From positions 24,667-88,666 of the forward strand of contig JHUT02000013.1 of assembly GCA_000690595.2 (NCBI GenBank): DNA of 64,000 nucleotides, given 5' to 3'. The stretch's first letter is position 1. Each line of letters begins with the position of its first letter. Position numbers and translations under genes: made by a program. Shown here one piece after another: positions 52,206 through 62,560 of this stretch. This DNA comes from Natrinema mahii (GTDB lineage Archaea; Halobacteriota; Halobacteria; Halobacteriales; Natrialbaceae). The notes under the pieces are model-generated. The model had not been told where the DNA came from, searched no databases, and saw nothing but the letters and a program-made list of their open reading frames with translations.

Positions 52206-55200
52206 ATGAGTACCAACACTGAAGACTACGAATACAACGCGCGAAAGATTCACCAGTCCTTGGGTGGCACAACGGCCTTCTTCCGGGGCTACACGATCGG
52301 CGAACTCATGCTGTTTCTCGCAGTGGCGTTCGTCACGGTCGTTTTAGCGACGTTCGTCCCGGCAGCACTGACAATTCCGATACTGGGACTCGGGCTCATG
52401 CTCGTAACGTTGCTGTTCGTGCTCCACAAGGTCAAGCCCCGATATCTGTGGTTGACTGAGTGGCTTGCTGCCCGTCTTAGCTGGGCGATCAAGAACAAGG
52501 AGTACACGCACGGCGGCGAAGACAATAGCGAGGTCCGGTATCTGACTCGCCTCCAGCGAGTGTACCCACACGCGATCGAACGAACGGATGGCGCACTCGT
52601 TGGGGCGATGAAAGTCGAGCCCGCGAACATGGCCCTCGAGGACGACGATGCGTGGGCGAAGGCTGTCCAGTCGCTCTCGGAGTTCGCCAACTCGACTATC
52701 GACTTTCCAGTGAAAATCTACGTCACTAGCCACGAGGTCGATGACGACGAGACCATCCGTGCACACCAGAATCGACTCGCTGACGCCGACGTTCGCTCAC
52801 GTCCTGTGTTGAAACGGCTGCTCGAGGAGTACGTTGGGGCGAATACGACTGACAACGGCGAAATCGACTCTGAGACGACCACGATTCGCGAGTACTATCT
52901 CATCACTGCAGTGAACGACAAGGATGTTGAGCACTTCGACGCAACTGATGACAGTGTCCTCGCCTATCTTGCTGATCTTCCCGGTATTGGACGGTTCTTC
53001 GGTCGATTCCAGACTGACGATCTGACCGACGCCGAGCGAGAGCAATTCAAAGAAGAACACCTCGAGTCACGACTCACACAACTCCGCCGTGGTGGGTCGT
53101 CGCTGTATCGGTGTTCGGTCAGCCCTGTCGATGCCTACGATCTCGCTCGGATCACGAAGGAGTACTGGACGTGCCACCCCGAAGAGTACGGCAATATCAC
53201 GAACGCACTCGGCACGTTCCCGGTCGTCTCGCACGGCATAAGCGATGGTGTCCCATCAACGCCTGATCCCGATGACGTCCTCGATGCGATGACCGAGCAC
53301 GACAGTTCGTCAGACACGGCCTCGAGCGACCGTGGTGAAGAGACTGTTGCGGAAGACGCTGTCGACGACTCGTCAACCGGAACTGACGATCGGTTACCAG
53401 ACACGTCGACGATGCACCAGTCGGTGGTCGCGCCGTCGACAGTCGATTGGGAGACGACCTATGCCGTGATCAACGACGAGACGTACGTCCGCACGTTCTG
53501 GATTGAACAATTCCCTGAGGAACCGCCAGATGGCCTCCTCGAGCGACTGTTACTCGACACGGAGTTGCAGACCGACATCAGCATCCATCTCGATCCGTTC
53601 GACAGCCAGTCGGCCCAGGATATGATGGCAGACTGGATCTCGGATTTGAAGATCAACCAACACGACTCGAACAGTCTCAAATCCGAGGACCTCCAGGAAG
53701 ACATCGATCAGGCGAAGTACATGCGGTCGCTCGTCCGTGCGAACAAAGCGTCGTTCTATCGCGGTGGCGTGTTCATTCGCCTCGCCGCTGATAGTCAACA
53801 GGAACTCGATAATCAGACGACGCGTCTCCGCTCGATCATCAAGGATGCGCCGGCGAACTGTACGCTCAAGGTTGCGAATCGCTGGCAGGAACGTGGACTC
53901 GCGACAGTGTCGCCGCTTGGCGCGAACGAACTTGGCCGTGACCGTATGTCGACGCTGACGAACCAAGCCATCGGCGCGATGTTCCCGTTCTCATCGAACT
54001 ACTTGATGATGGACGAAGGTATCGAGTACGGCTATCACGGGCACAACGGCTCCCCAATTCGGCTCAACCCGTGGGAGCTCGAGACAGGCCACAGCGAACT
54101 CGTCGTCGGGATGCCGGGTGCTGGGAAGACGTTCGGTGACATCATGCGCCACCTTCGGGTGATGAAACGCCGCAACGACACGATGCTGGTTCTCGTCGAT
54201 CCAGTTGGTGGCTTCCGTGGGATCGCAGACGCGCTGAACGCGAAGACGATCACCGTCGGTGGCGATACGAAGCTTAACCCACTCGAGATCCGAGAGACGC
54301 CCCAGCATGTCCTTGATTCCGGTGACGGGATCTCGCCGTTATCGGCGAAGAAAGACGAGGTCTACGCTGTCCTCGAGAACTTCCTCGACGCTCGCGATAT
54401 CGAACTCGGAACCGAAACGGGCGTCCTCTCGTATGTCATCGACGAGGCTTATCGGCAAGCAGGGATCGTCGAGGATGATGTCTCGACGCACACGTCGGCG
54501 AACTCACCGACGATGCAGGACGTTCACCGAATTCTCTGTGATATCGCCGAAAACCCGGACGAGCACAATATCGCAGAATCAGATTCGGCGCGCGAGCGTG
54601 CTGCACAGTATGCGGACGAACTCGCGATTGCGTTCCAGCCATTCCGCGAGGGCGGCTCTTACGAGAATCTCTCACATCACTCCGAGATTGATATCCTCGA
54701 GGGCGACAGCAAAGTCGTCTATATCGACCTCGGTCAGATCGAGGGCAGTGCATCGGGAATCGATCGCCAGACGTTCCTGATGCAGCTGCTACTCTCGACA
54801 ATCTACCAGCAGGCGAAAAACACCCACCGGAACGTCGAACTCGCCATTGACGAAGCTCACTACCTCTTCGAGGATCAAGCGAATCTCGACTTCCTCGAGA
54901 CGGCGTTCCGGCACCAACGCCATGCAGGGCTTCGGATGGTGCTGCTCTCCCAAACCGCTCAAGAGTTCTACGAGACCGAGCAGGCGGAGAAGATCATCGG
55001 TATGTGCCCGATCAAGGTCCTCCACAAGCTCCCCGAACTGGATGATCGGACAGCCGACAAGATCGGCCTCACGGAAGAGCAGCGCCGGTACGTCAGAGGT
55101 GCTGACGCAGGGAACAAAGACCTTGGCTACAGTCAGGCACTTGTCCGCGTCGAAGAACACGGGACGTATCCGTTGCATATCGTCGCTGACGACTTCGAGA

Positions 55201-55529
55201 AACGGGTCATCGACTACGAGCCCGAGGACCAGGCCTTCATTGAGCAGGCGATTCGCGACGAGCCAGCAGAGTTGCTCGCTTTCGAAGAGTTCGTCGAGAC
55301 CGAAGCTCAGCGCAACGCGCTTGCAACGCGTCTCGATCTCACTGCAGACGCCGCCAGTCGACTTCTCGAGGATGATCTCTCGAAAGAGGAGGTCCTCGAT
55401 GCGGTCGTCGAGCATACCCTCGAGATCGAGACGGATGGTGAGAAATCGCTTGTCCGGCCAGATGGTGGAGAATCAGCTACTGAACAAGATACGACTGAAA
55501 CGGTGTCTGACACGCAAGATCATGACTAG
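52206..55529 (+). CDS. virB4: VirB4-type ATPase with fused PrgI/VirB3-like membrane domain
   Basis: A 1107-residue protein from ATG 52206. Residues 35-85 hold two membrane segments (YTIGELMLFLAVAFVTVVLA, LGLGLMLVTLLFVLHKVK) in the form of PrgI/VirB3. The VirB4 ATPase follows: Walker A GMPGAGKT (about residues 637-644), Walker B LAIDEAHYLF (about 880). An acidic insert (DRGEETVAEDAVDDSSTGTD) separates the N-terminal and motor parts. VirB4 powers pilus building and substrate transfer. It is the strongest marker of the conjugation machine. The gene overlaps the next by 8 nt. Confidence 0.92.
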   Translation: MSTNTEDYEYNARKIHQSLGGTTAFFRGYTIGELMLFLAVAFVTVVLATFVPAALTIPILGLGLMLVTLLFVLHKVKPRYLWLTEWLAARLSWAIKNKEYTHGGEDNSEVRYLTRLQRVYPHAIERTDGALVGAMKVEPANMALEDDDAWAKAVQSLSEFANSTIDFPVKIYVTSHEVDDDETIRAHQNRLADADVRSRPVLKRLLEEYVGANTTDNGEIDSETTTIREYYLITAVNDKDVEHFDATDDSVLAYLADLPGIGRFFGRFQTDDLTDAEREQFKEEHLESRLTQLRRGGSSLYRCSVSPVDAYDLARITKEYWTCHPEEYGNITNALGTFPVVSHGISDGVPSTPDPDDVLDAMTEHDSSSDTASSDRGEETVAEDAVDDSSTGTDDRLPDTSTMHQSVVAPSTVDWETTYAVINDETYVRTFWIEQFPEEPPDGLLERLLLDTELQTDISIHLDPFDSQSAQDMMADWISDLKINQHDSNSLKSEDLQEDIDQAKYMRSLVRANKASFYRGGVFIRLAADSQQELDNQTTRLRSIIKDAPANCTLKVANRWQERGLATVSPLGANELGRDRMSTLTNQAIGAMFPFSSNYLMMDEGIEYGYHGHNGSPIRLNPWELETGHSELVVGMPGAGKTFGDIMRHLRVMKRRNDTMLVLVDPVGGFRGIADALNAKTITVGGDTKLNPLEIRETPQHVLDSGDGISPLSAKKDEVYAVLENFLDARDIELGTETGVLSYVIDEAYRQAGIVEDDVSTHTSANSPTMQDVHRILCDIAENPDEHNIAESDSARERAAQYADELAIAFQPFREGGSYENLSHHSEIDILEGDSKVVYIDLGQIEGSASGIDRQTFLMQLLLSTIYQQAKNTHRNVELAIDEAHYLFEDQANLDFLETAFRHQRHAGLRMVLLSQTAQEFYETEQAEKIIGMCPIKVLHKLPELDDRTADKIGLTEEQRRYVRGADAGNKDLGYSQALVRVEEHGTYPLHIVADDFEKRVIDYEPEDQAFIEQAIRDEPAELLAFEEFVETEAQRNALATRLDLTADAASRLLEDDLSKEEVLDAVVEHTLEIETDGEKSLVRPDGGESATEQDTTETVSDTQDHD

Positions 55530-56670
55530 AGCCAACCCAATCAAGACAATCCTGAGTTCGTCGCCACAGTATGAGGCGACGCAACTCGACTTTGAAGAGC
55601 ACGACTCGCTTGTCCAACGGCAAGCGGACACACCAGGGACGCTGCTACGGATCCGCCCCTACAAAGAGAACAACGGTATCGCGGATGGGGCTGGAGTCCT
55701 CCAGTCAGTCCACGATGTGACGACGAATTTCCGTGGGAAGAACACGAGTGACCACCACTCGTTCGAGGTCTGGTTCGACGAAGGGAAGATCAAGTTCTAC
55801 ATGCACGCTGCCACTGAGGCAGCTGCTGACAAGTTCCGTCGTCGTGTCGGAAACAACTACGCCAACAGCGAGGTCTTCCCAGTCGAAGAGGGCTATGCGT
55901 TCCCCGTCATTGACGCCGACCAATATGTCGCTGGTGCGTGGCTCGAGATGGAGAAGATCCCCTACTATCCGATTCGCCATCACAACAGCGAGGGCTTCGA
56001 GACAGATCCCTACGGCGAGATTACGAGCGAGATGCTGTCGCTTGACGAGAGTACAGTCGTTACGCAGGTTGTCTTCCGACCTGCGAAACAGTCGTGGACC
56101 GACGGTGACCAGTTCAAGCACAATAGCGTCGACGAACTCGCTCATGCACTTCGGCAAGGGACGTCCGTCGGCTGGCTGAATCCTCGTACGCGACCGCCGA
56201 GCGAGAAGGACAAACAGGCTGCGAAAACCATCGAACAGCAGCGTGGCCAACAGGCCTTCCACGTGAACATTCGCGTGCTTGCTGCCTCGAGCGAACAGGA
56301 CGAGGCTGAGGCCCGTGCCCGTGGTGTTGCGGGGATGTTCAGGAAGTACTACAATGCGATCACTGAGCAGGGCCTCGACGACAAGCCTGTTTGGAATCGC
56401 CGGGAGCGGAAACGTGCTACACGGCTTCGGCAGTTTGTCGAGCGAATGCGTGACCGCGAGTGGATCGATCGACACATGATTATGACCGTCGACGAACTCG
56501 CCGGCGTCGCACACATCCCCAATGCAGAGATTGAGACGCCGAATATCGACTGGCGATATACTCGACGTGGTGACCGAGCCCCTGCCGATCTCGGGAAATA
56601 TGAACAGTCCACCGATAGCAGCGCTTCCACCGAACACAACGGTTCTTCTGGAGGACACAATGGTGTTTGA
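55522..56670 (+). CDS. conserved secretion-operon protein between VirB4 and VirD4
   Basis: A 382-residue protein from ATG 55522 (MTRANPIKTILSSSPQYEAT), overlapping VirB4 by 8 nt and the VirD4-like gene by 11 nt. It has no nucleotide-binding motif or membrane segment. The beta-alpha parts FEVWFDEGKIKFYMHAATEA and AFHVNIRVLAASSEQDEAEA resemble the non-ATPase N-terminal domains that precede some VirB4/TraC or HerA-like motors, so it may have split from one. The frame upstream of 55522 is a shadow of virB4. Confidence 0.6.
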   Translation: MTRANPIKTILSSSPQYEATQLDFEEHDSLVQRQADTPGTLLRIRPYKENNGIADGAGVLQSVHDVTTNFRGKNTSDHHSFEVWFDEGKIKFYMHAATEAAADKFRRRVGNNYANSEVFPVEEGYAFPVIDADQYVAGAWLEMEKIPYYPIRHHNSEGFETDPYGEITSEMLSLDESTVVTQVVFRPAKQSWTDGDQFKHNSVDELAHALRQGTSVGWLNPRTRPPSEKDKQAAKTIEQQRGQQAFHVNIRVLAASSEQDEAEARARGVAGMFRKYYNAITEQGLDDKPVWNRRERKRATRLRQFVERMRDREWIDRHMIMTVDELAGVAHIPNAEIETPNIDWRYTRRGDRAPADLGKYEQSTDSSASTEHNGSSGGHNGV

Positions 56671-59600
56671 TCGATTCTTTAGCCGCAGCCACAGCAAATC
56701 CGAAGCAGCAACGGACGACACGGAGACAGAGCCAGCAACACAAGCTACTGATGACGGTGACTCGCCGCCTGATTCACCACCTGTTCCCCAGTCACGGCTC
56801 GGCGAGACGTACGATATTGATGAACAGAAGACGAACTCTGTCGGTGGAAAGCAAGCCATCACTGAAACGGTCCAGGAGGGCACTGTCGCAGGACCGTTTG
56901 TTCGCGAGATGTTCGAGGCAGGTGTTGATACACCGTCTGCACCACTCTGGGTCGGCTACGATAAGGACCCACAGCGCGGCTTCCGTGAAGTTCCGCTCCG
57001 ATTTGACTCCCTTTTCCGCCATATCTGGATTACGGGCACCACTGGCTACGGGAAAACCACGGAACTGCTGAATATGATGGTCCAGTGGGCGTATGCTGGC
57101 CACGGCTTCACCTACTTCGATCCGAAAGGCCGCGACTCTCGTGAGCTCCTGCGGAAACTCCCCGAAAACCGACTCAAGGACGTGGTCTGGATCGAGCCTG
57201 GTTCGACCATTCATGAGAAGACGATCGGGATGAACTTCCTCGAGGTGCCCGAGTGTGAGACGACCGAAGAACTCGAGAACGAGATCGAAAATCGGGTCGA
57301 GAACCTGAAAGCGGTCTTCGACACTTCCGATTACTGGGGCATCAACATGGAGGCGATCACTGAGTCGATGGCACGGGCGATGATGAAATCGGAAAAGCCG
57401 TTCTCGATCATCGATATGTACTTCACGTTGCTCAATGCCGAGCGGCGCGAAGACTTCGCGCTCGATGTCGAGGACCCTTACATCAGAGAGTTCTGCCTCG
57501 AGATCGCGAATATGGAAGAGGAGACGGTTCGGCCACTGCTGAAACGGATCAAGTCGTGGGTCGAGAATTCAGTGATCCGCCGGATCATCGCCCATCGTGA
57601 GAGTACGATCGACTTCCGAGACATTATTGAAGACGACCGAATCGTCATCGTCCGAACGCCCGTCGAGAATACGGATATCAAGAAGATGGTCACGCTCGGC
57701 GTGATGCGTAATCTCTGGAGTGCTGTTCAGCACCGGTCGTATGAACGCGATACTGATCCAGATCCCTATTTTGTCGTGTGTGACGAGTTCGACGACATCG
57801 CTAGCGACAATCTCGATATCGAGTCGATGCTAGCCCGTGCTCGGTCGATGCGTCTTTCCGTGACGCTTGCCTCGCAGTACCCCTCGCAGTTTGATGAGGA
57901 TACGCTGAAAGCGATGCAGAACAACTGTGATAACCTCCTTGCCTTCTCGGTCAATGATGTCGACGATGCCCAACTGCTGATGAAGCGGTTCCAGGGCTAC
58001 ACGGCAGAGGATTTGATCTCGACTGATCAGTACAAGGCCTGGACGAAACTCCCGCTCGACGGTGGACGCTACTCTGAGCCGGTCCTCATCAACTCGTTCC
58101 CGCCGTATCCACCGCTTCGGTCGACTGAGACTGTCGATGATATCATCGAACAGAGCCTCGAGCGCTACGGAACTGAGCCGCTAACGGACGCGGAGATCCT
58201 CCAGAATCTCCTCTACAGCGACGCCAATGAGGCAGCCAACCCGACGAAGATACTGGATGAAACCATGGCAGAAGCCCTTCGCACTGTCCAAATTCGAGAG
58301 GGTGTGCGAGAGGCAAACGGCTGGGTTGATGTAACAGCTGTTGACGAGGAACTCGTGGCTCGCCTCGAGAAGACCGAACTCGAGATTGACTATGCAGATG
58401 AAGATCTGCCGGACGTGCGTGATGCCTCGCGGTTGATCGAGGTCGACCTACAGAACGGCGAGATTGTCGTGCGCCTCACAGACAAGGGTGAAGAGTTTGT
58501 CCAGCCCAAGACGGGCACTGTTGGCTCGGCTGGTGGAACTAGCCATGATGCAGTGCTTTTGGATGCTGAGGTGTCACTCACCGAACGCGGGTTTAGTGTC
58601 GAGATCCTCGAGCAGGATGGGAGCGAGCAACCTGACGCCGTTGCGACGCACCCAGACCACGATGTTGTGTTTAATATCGAGGCTGAGACAACGACGCCAG
58701 ACCGACCAGCGAAGGTTCTGCAGAATCTCAAACGCGCTCACGAGGAAGACCGCATTCCGATCTTCGTTGTCCGACCGGGGGAGTCTGAGACGCAGGTGGC
58801 GTCACGAGTCGAGAATATCCTCTCGCCGCCATTCCGAGAGCGAACGGACGGCACTGAACAGTTCTATAATTGCGACGAGGTTGTGACCTTCGGCGGTGGT
58901 GCGACGGCTCACGGCGGTGTCACTGCGGTTCGACCACGGACATCCGAGACAAATCAGACCGTCTGGACGCACGACGACGGCGAGCACGTCCTTTCTGATG
59001 GGAACACAGAGTTTGCTCGCGTCCCTGATGACGGAGTACTCTCGAAGGACAGTGTTCCGGCCTATTACAGCCATGACCGTGAAACTGGCCAATATACCGT
59101 CTATCAGGCTGGAGAGGCCCATGTATACGACTCCAAAGACGACTTTGAGCAGGGGTGGACGCTGATCAAACGACCGTTCATTCCTGCTGTCGACCTGCCA
59201 GACGCAGACTATTCGCGTGACAGTTATGTCGTGTTGATTCTACCACCCGGTGGCGATCCACTGGTTTTCCAGTCTGGTGAGACATATCGGCTCCCCACAA
59301 ACCCAGGTCGCGAGGAGTTATGGCCCGTTGAATCGACTGGTGAGTTAGCTCAGTTTGACAACCCGGTCTCTGATACTGATCAGAACGGGCCGTCAGCATT
59401 ACCGAGTTCTGGTTCGTCAGCGACGGACGAGCCGATCGAGATCGATCCAACTGGAGATGGTGTGGAGGCGTTTGCAGCAATGTATGTCAGGCAGATCGAG
59501 GGTGCTAGAGTCACACAGGATGATCTGTTCCGGGCGTACGATATCTGGACTGAGCAGCAGGATGTTAATGGGACGACCAAAGGCTGGTTCACTCGGAAGT

Positions 59601-59713
59601 TACAGGATGTTGTTGACTTCGACGTTGATCGCTCCAGAGTGGATGGGGAACGTGTCCAGTTCTACACCGGCCTGACTCTGACTCAGGAGGGGAATTCACT
59701 CCTTGACCAATGA
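56660..59713 (+). CDS. VirD4/TraD-type coupling ATPase
   Basis: A 1017-residue protein from ATG 56660 (MVFDRFFSRSHSKSEAATDD). Walker A ITGTTGYGKTTE (about residues 124-135), Walker B YFVVCDEFDDI (about 370-380), and LASQYPSQ of the motor are typical for the coupling protein that brings DNA to the secretion channel. There is no N-terminal membrane segment; the first 60 residues are acidic. The C-terminal 450 residues include a restriction-fold-like part (VLLDAEVSLTERGFSVEILE, then DVVFNIEAETTT) and a tail found in haloarchaeal members only. Last gene of the operon. Confidence 0.88.
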   Translation: MVFDRFFSRSHSKSEAATDDTETEPATQATDDGDSPPDSPPVPQSRLGETYDIDEQKTNSVGGKQAITETVQEGTVAGPFVREMFEAGVDTPSAPLWVGYDKDPQRGFREVPLRFDSLFRHIWITGTTGYGKTTELLNMMVQWAYAGHGFTYFDPKGRDSRELLRKLPENRLKDVVWIEPGSTIHEKTIGMNFLEVPECETTEELENEIENRVENLKAVFDTSDYWGINMEAITESMARAMMKSEKPFSIIDMYFTLLNAERREDFALDVEDPYIREFCLEIANMEEETVRPLLKRIKSWVENSVIRRIIAHRESTIDFRDIIEDDRIVIVRTPVENTDIKKMVTLGVMRNLWSAVQHRSYERDTDPDPYFVVCDEFDDIASDNLDIESMLARARSMRLSVTLASQYPSQFDEDTLKAMQNNCDNLLAFSVNDVDDAQLLMKRFQGYTAEDLISTDQYKAWTKLPLDGGRYSEPVLINSFPPYPPLRSTETVDDIIEQSLERYGTEPLTDAEILQNLLYSDANEAANPTKILDETMAEALRTVQIREGVREANGWVDVTAVDEELVARLEKTELEIDYADEDLPDVRDASRLIEVDLQNGEIVVRLTDKGEEFVQPKTGTVGSAGGTSHDAVLLDAEVSLTERGFSVEILEQDGSEQPDAVATHPDHDVVFNIEAETTTPDRPAKVLQNLKRAHEEDRIPIFVVRPGESETQVASRVENILSPPFRERTDGTEQFYNCDEVVTFGGGATAHGGVTAVRPRTSETNQTVWTHDDGEHVLSDGNTEFARVPDDGVLSKDSVPAYYSHDRETGQYTVYQAGEAHVYDSKDDFEQGWTLIKRPFIPAVDLPDADYSRDSYVVLILPPGGDPLVFQSGETYRLPTNPGREELWPVESTGELAQFDNPVSDTDQNGPSALPSSGSSATDEPIEIDPTGDGVEAFAAMYVRQIEGARVTQDDLFRAYDIWTEQQDVNGTTKGWFTRKLQDVVDFDVDRSRVDGERVQFYTGLTLTQEGNSLLDQ

Positions 59714-59837
59714 CTACTATCAGAAATATGGGATACTACAATTACGTCTCAGGAGAGATCGTTGGCCGATGGAACCCAATTTGCGATATTGGCAGCTATA
59801 GCTGCTCACACCGCCAAAATAGAGCATTTCCACCGTT

Positions 59838-59921
59838 TGTCCACGCAGATCTGCCATCCACGAAAACTGCATGGACACCTCTGTCCACGCAGAATCGCAT
59901 GACGGGAACGCTGTCCACGCA
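59838..59921 (+). repeat. iteron-like direct repeats before PrimPol
   Basis: TGTCCACGCA occurs at 59838-59847, 59882-59891 and 59912-59921, and a degenerate ATCCACGAAA at 59856-59865. They lie in the 367-nt gap between the coupling ATPase and the PrimPol gene, about 160-240 nt before its start, and could bind a replication or transfer protein. The rest of 59714-60080 contains the PrimPol promoter: ACTTATATCTATATTC near 60014-60029. Confidence 0.6.
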
Positions 59922-60080
59922 AAAACACCACTCAAAACCAACTAGTATACACTGGGTTCCATCCGCAGAACGATGCGGGGACAGGGAGCTTAGACACCAT
60001 ACACAGAATCGTCACTTATATCTATATTCTGATATAGTTTGTTCGAGGGACTCAGTAAGTGCCCCTCGGGGGTGTTACCA

Positions 60081-61355
60081 ATGAGTTCTACACCATCACT
60101 CGATAGAACAGTACTCCCAGCAGACTTGCGAGATCGTGACCAGTGGGTCTGCTGGAAAGAAGAACCTCGAGATGGGAAGCCGACGAAGATACCGGTGACG
60201 CCAGGGAGTGGTGCGTTCGCGTCATCGACGGACCCGGAGACATGGGCGTCGTTCGAGACAGCGCTCGAGTACGCTGACACGAGGAACGCCGATGGCATTG
60301 GCTTCGTCTTCACCGATGACGATCCCATCGTCGGCGTGGATCTGGATGACTGTCGGAATCCCGAAAGCGGCGATGTCGACGATACAGCGCTGGACATCAT
60401 CGAGCGACTCGATTCCTATACGGAGATCTCTCCGTCGGGTACTGGTTTTCATGTGCTCATTGAGGGGGAACTCCCAGACGGGCGGAACCGGCGTGGTAGC
60501 ATCGAACTGTACGACACTGCGCGCTTTTTCACCGTGACTGGCGATCGCCTTGAGGACACACCACCTCGCGTTGCACGCCGGCAGGACGCGCTGGTCGCGA
60601 TCCATCGTGAGTACGTCCAAGACACTGATTCTAATCCAGAGCACGAATCTGGGGGCCATCGCAGTAGGGACCAGACGGAAACGACGGGCAGTGCAGCCCA
60701 TATCGATGTTGACCTTGAGGATCAGGAGCTGCTCGAGCGAGCGCAGAATGCATCGAACGGTGAGAAGTTCGAGCGGTTGTGGCGTGGCTCGACTGCTGGT
60801 TACGAGAGTCAGTCAGAGGCGGACATGGCGCTGTGTTGTTTGCTGGCGTTCTGGACTGGTGGTGACCACCAGCAGATAGACCGGCTCTTCCGCCAATCGG
60901 GACTGCTCCGAGACAAGTGGGACGAAATCCACTATGCTGACGGCTCTACGTACGGCGAAAAGACTATCGAACGAGCGGTTGCGAGTTCCTCTGAGTTCTA
61001 CGATCCGGACACTCGAGAGACAGCAACCGAATCTGAACACAGAACGAGCGAGCCGTCGACCACTGCCACCCGTGACAAATCGGAGCGGACTCCGAATCGT
61101 GCGTATCTGGTCGAGAAGAATCGACTGTTGACTGACCGTGTCGACGAACTCAAGGCCACGCTCGAACAGAAAACTGAGCGTATCGAGCAACTCGAGGCAA
61201 CCAATCGAACGCTTCGCGATCAACTGACAACTTGTGAGGAACGACTTGAGATGCACGATCAGCGTTCAGAACGCGAGACAGACATGGATTCGTCTCCCGA
61301 TCACGATTCACTCTGGACTCGTACAAAGCAGTTCGTTGGCAGAAGAAAGGAGTAG
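60081..61355 (+). CDS. primase-polymerase (archaeo-eukaryotic primase type)
   Basis: A 424-residue protein from ATG 60081, preceded by a G-rich Shine-Dalgarno-like GGGGGTG. DQWVCWKEEPRDGKPTKIPV opens the PrimPol domain. Catalytic features: VGVDLDDC (Asp87, Asp89), SGTGFHV (119-125) and IELYDTARFFTVTG (141-154). A helical primase C-terminal domain follows (MALCCLLAFWTGGDHQQIDR, YGEKTIERAV), then a coiled coil (about 350-395). Such proteins prime and copy DNA in plasmids and integrated elements. With the iterons upstream it could run a second replication module. Confidence 0.85.
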   Translation: MSSTPSLDRTVLPADLRDRDQWVCWKEEPRDGKPTKIPVTPGSGAFASSTDPETWASFETALEYADTRNADGIGFVFTDDDPIVGVDLDDCRNPESGDVDDTALDIIERLDSYTEISPSGTGFHVLIEGELPDGRNRRGSIELYDTARFFTVTGDRLEDTPPRVARRQDALVAIHREYVQDTDSNPEHESGGHRSRDQTETTGSAAHIDVDLEDQELLERAQNASNGEKFERLWRGSTAGYESQSEADMALCCLLAFWTGGDHQQIDRLFRQSGLLRDKWDEIHYADGSTYGEKTIERAVASSSEFYDPDTRETATESEHRTSEPSTTATRDKSERTPNRAYLVEKNRLLTDRVDELKATLEQKTERIEQLEATNRTLRDQLTTCEERLEMHDQRSERETDMDSSPDHDSLWTRTKQFVGRRKE

Positions 61356-61360
61356 CTCTG

Positions 61361-62328
61361 ATGGTTACACATCGACTACGCAGATCTGTAGCCGAGCTAC
61401 TACCGTGGATACTGCTCTCGGTAGCTGTATTTCTCGGTTGTGCTCTCTATGTCAGATGGGCTGTTCCGACCGTCGACCTCTCTATGGTCGCCATCCCCTT
61501 GGCAGTCATGAGTGTCATGGCATCTGCTTTCGTACACTCTGTCGTTTCCCCAGCACAGTATGTGCTATCGGAAATGCAGCGGATCTCGATGAAGAGAGTT
61601 CACGTACGGATGCGCTTACACGGATTGCAGTCATCGGATTCAGCGTTCTCGTATTATCCGTCGCTGGTGCACTGCTCATCTTTGGAGAATCACTACTCGA
61701 GCTTGTTGTTGCGGTGTTCCTTCTTGCAGGGATAGTGGCGATGTCGGGTACATTCATTCGGAATCATGTCTCAACACGACCCTTGAACGAGCGAGAACGC
61801 GCTGCATGTGAGATCGGTGCCGACCAAGACGTTACATTTCGAGTGGCTACTGGCGAGTTCGGACAGACAATCAACGGACTTGCTGCCGGTGTCTTTCCGG
61901 CTTACAAAATCATTCTGATCAACGAGCACTCGTTTGAAGCACTCGACGACAAATACATCGCGATGATCACAGCTCATGAACTGGGGCACGTCGACGAAAA
62001 CCATGCAGTCGTCTCTCTGGTTGAGGCGGTAGTGCTGACAGCACCGTCCCTTCTCTCTGTTCGGTATTTTGTGCAGCATCACTGGATGCTGTTTCTGGTT
62101 GCCGGTAGCGCAGTGCTCGTTGGACGAATCGTCTTCGCGTGGACCCGTCGACAGCTCGAGTATCGAGCAGACAGATACGCAGCCAACCTTCTCGAGGACC
62201 CACACCAAGTTGCCAATGGGTTACGTGCACTCAGAGACGTCCGGATGGCAGAGACAGTTGATGCACAATCCCCTGCAAGGCTATACGAGAGAGCATACGC
62301 CAAATCTGCCACTACTGGACACGCATAG
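61361..62328 (+). pseudogene. M48 (HtpX-like) membrane metallopeptidase, frameshifted
   Basis: The N-terminal frame (MVTHRLRRSVAELLPWILLS, two membrane segments) and the C-terminal frame are different. One missing base in TTTCCCC (61545-61551) would join them as VVSPSTVCAIGNAADLDEES. The C-terminal part has two more membrane segments (VLVLSVAGALLIFGESLLEL), AHELGH (near 61978, the zinc site) and RADRYAANLL (the third-ligand region), as in M48 peptidases. Either a pseudogene or a sequencing error. The gene lies 5 nt after PrimPol, so it could belong to the same operon. Confidence 0.7.
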
Positions 62329-62560
62329 TGTCCACACATCCTCCGATAGACGACCGAATTAGCCATGTTGAGCGGCTGAGTCGGAACGCTGACTACTAGT
62401 ACTGGTGCGGTTCGATGGAATGTCCGCAGCGCCCGGCTAACTCGATCAGACTACTCTCGTTGAACGTATTCGGCTCTGCTGAAACCTGCAGGTAGTAATA
62501 GGTTCAGAACCCTCTGCGGTAAGTACAGGTGGCTCACATACTACTCCGTTCAGTAGCGAA

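Noticed and set aside
54847..55521. Upstream extension of the 55522 gene
   Set aside because: It lies wholly within virB4 in another frame and is Ser/Arg-rich; ATG 55522 is the first sensible start.
59838..59921. CRISPR array
   Set aside because: Only three or four 10-nt repeats with unequal spacing of 18-30 nt; no repeat of 24-37 nt and no cas genes.
61541..61575. Programmed frameshift in the M48 gene
   Set aside because: The zero-frame codons GTT TCC CCA do not form a standard X-XXY-YYZ slippery heptamer, so mutation or error is simpler.
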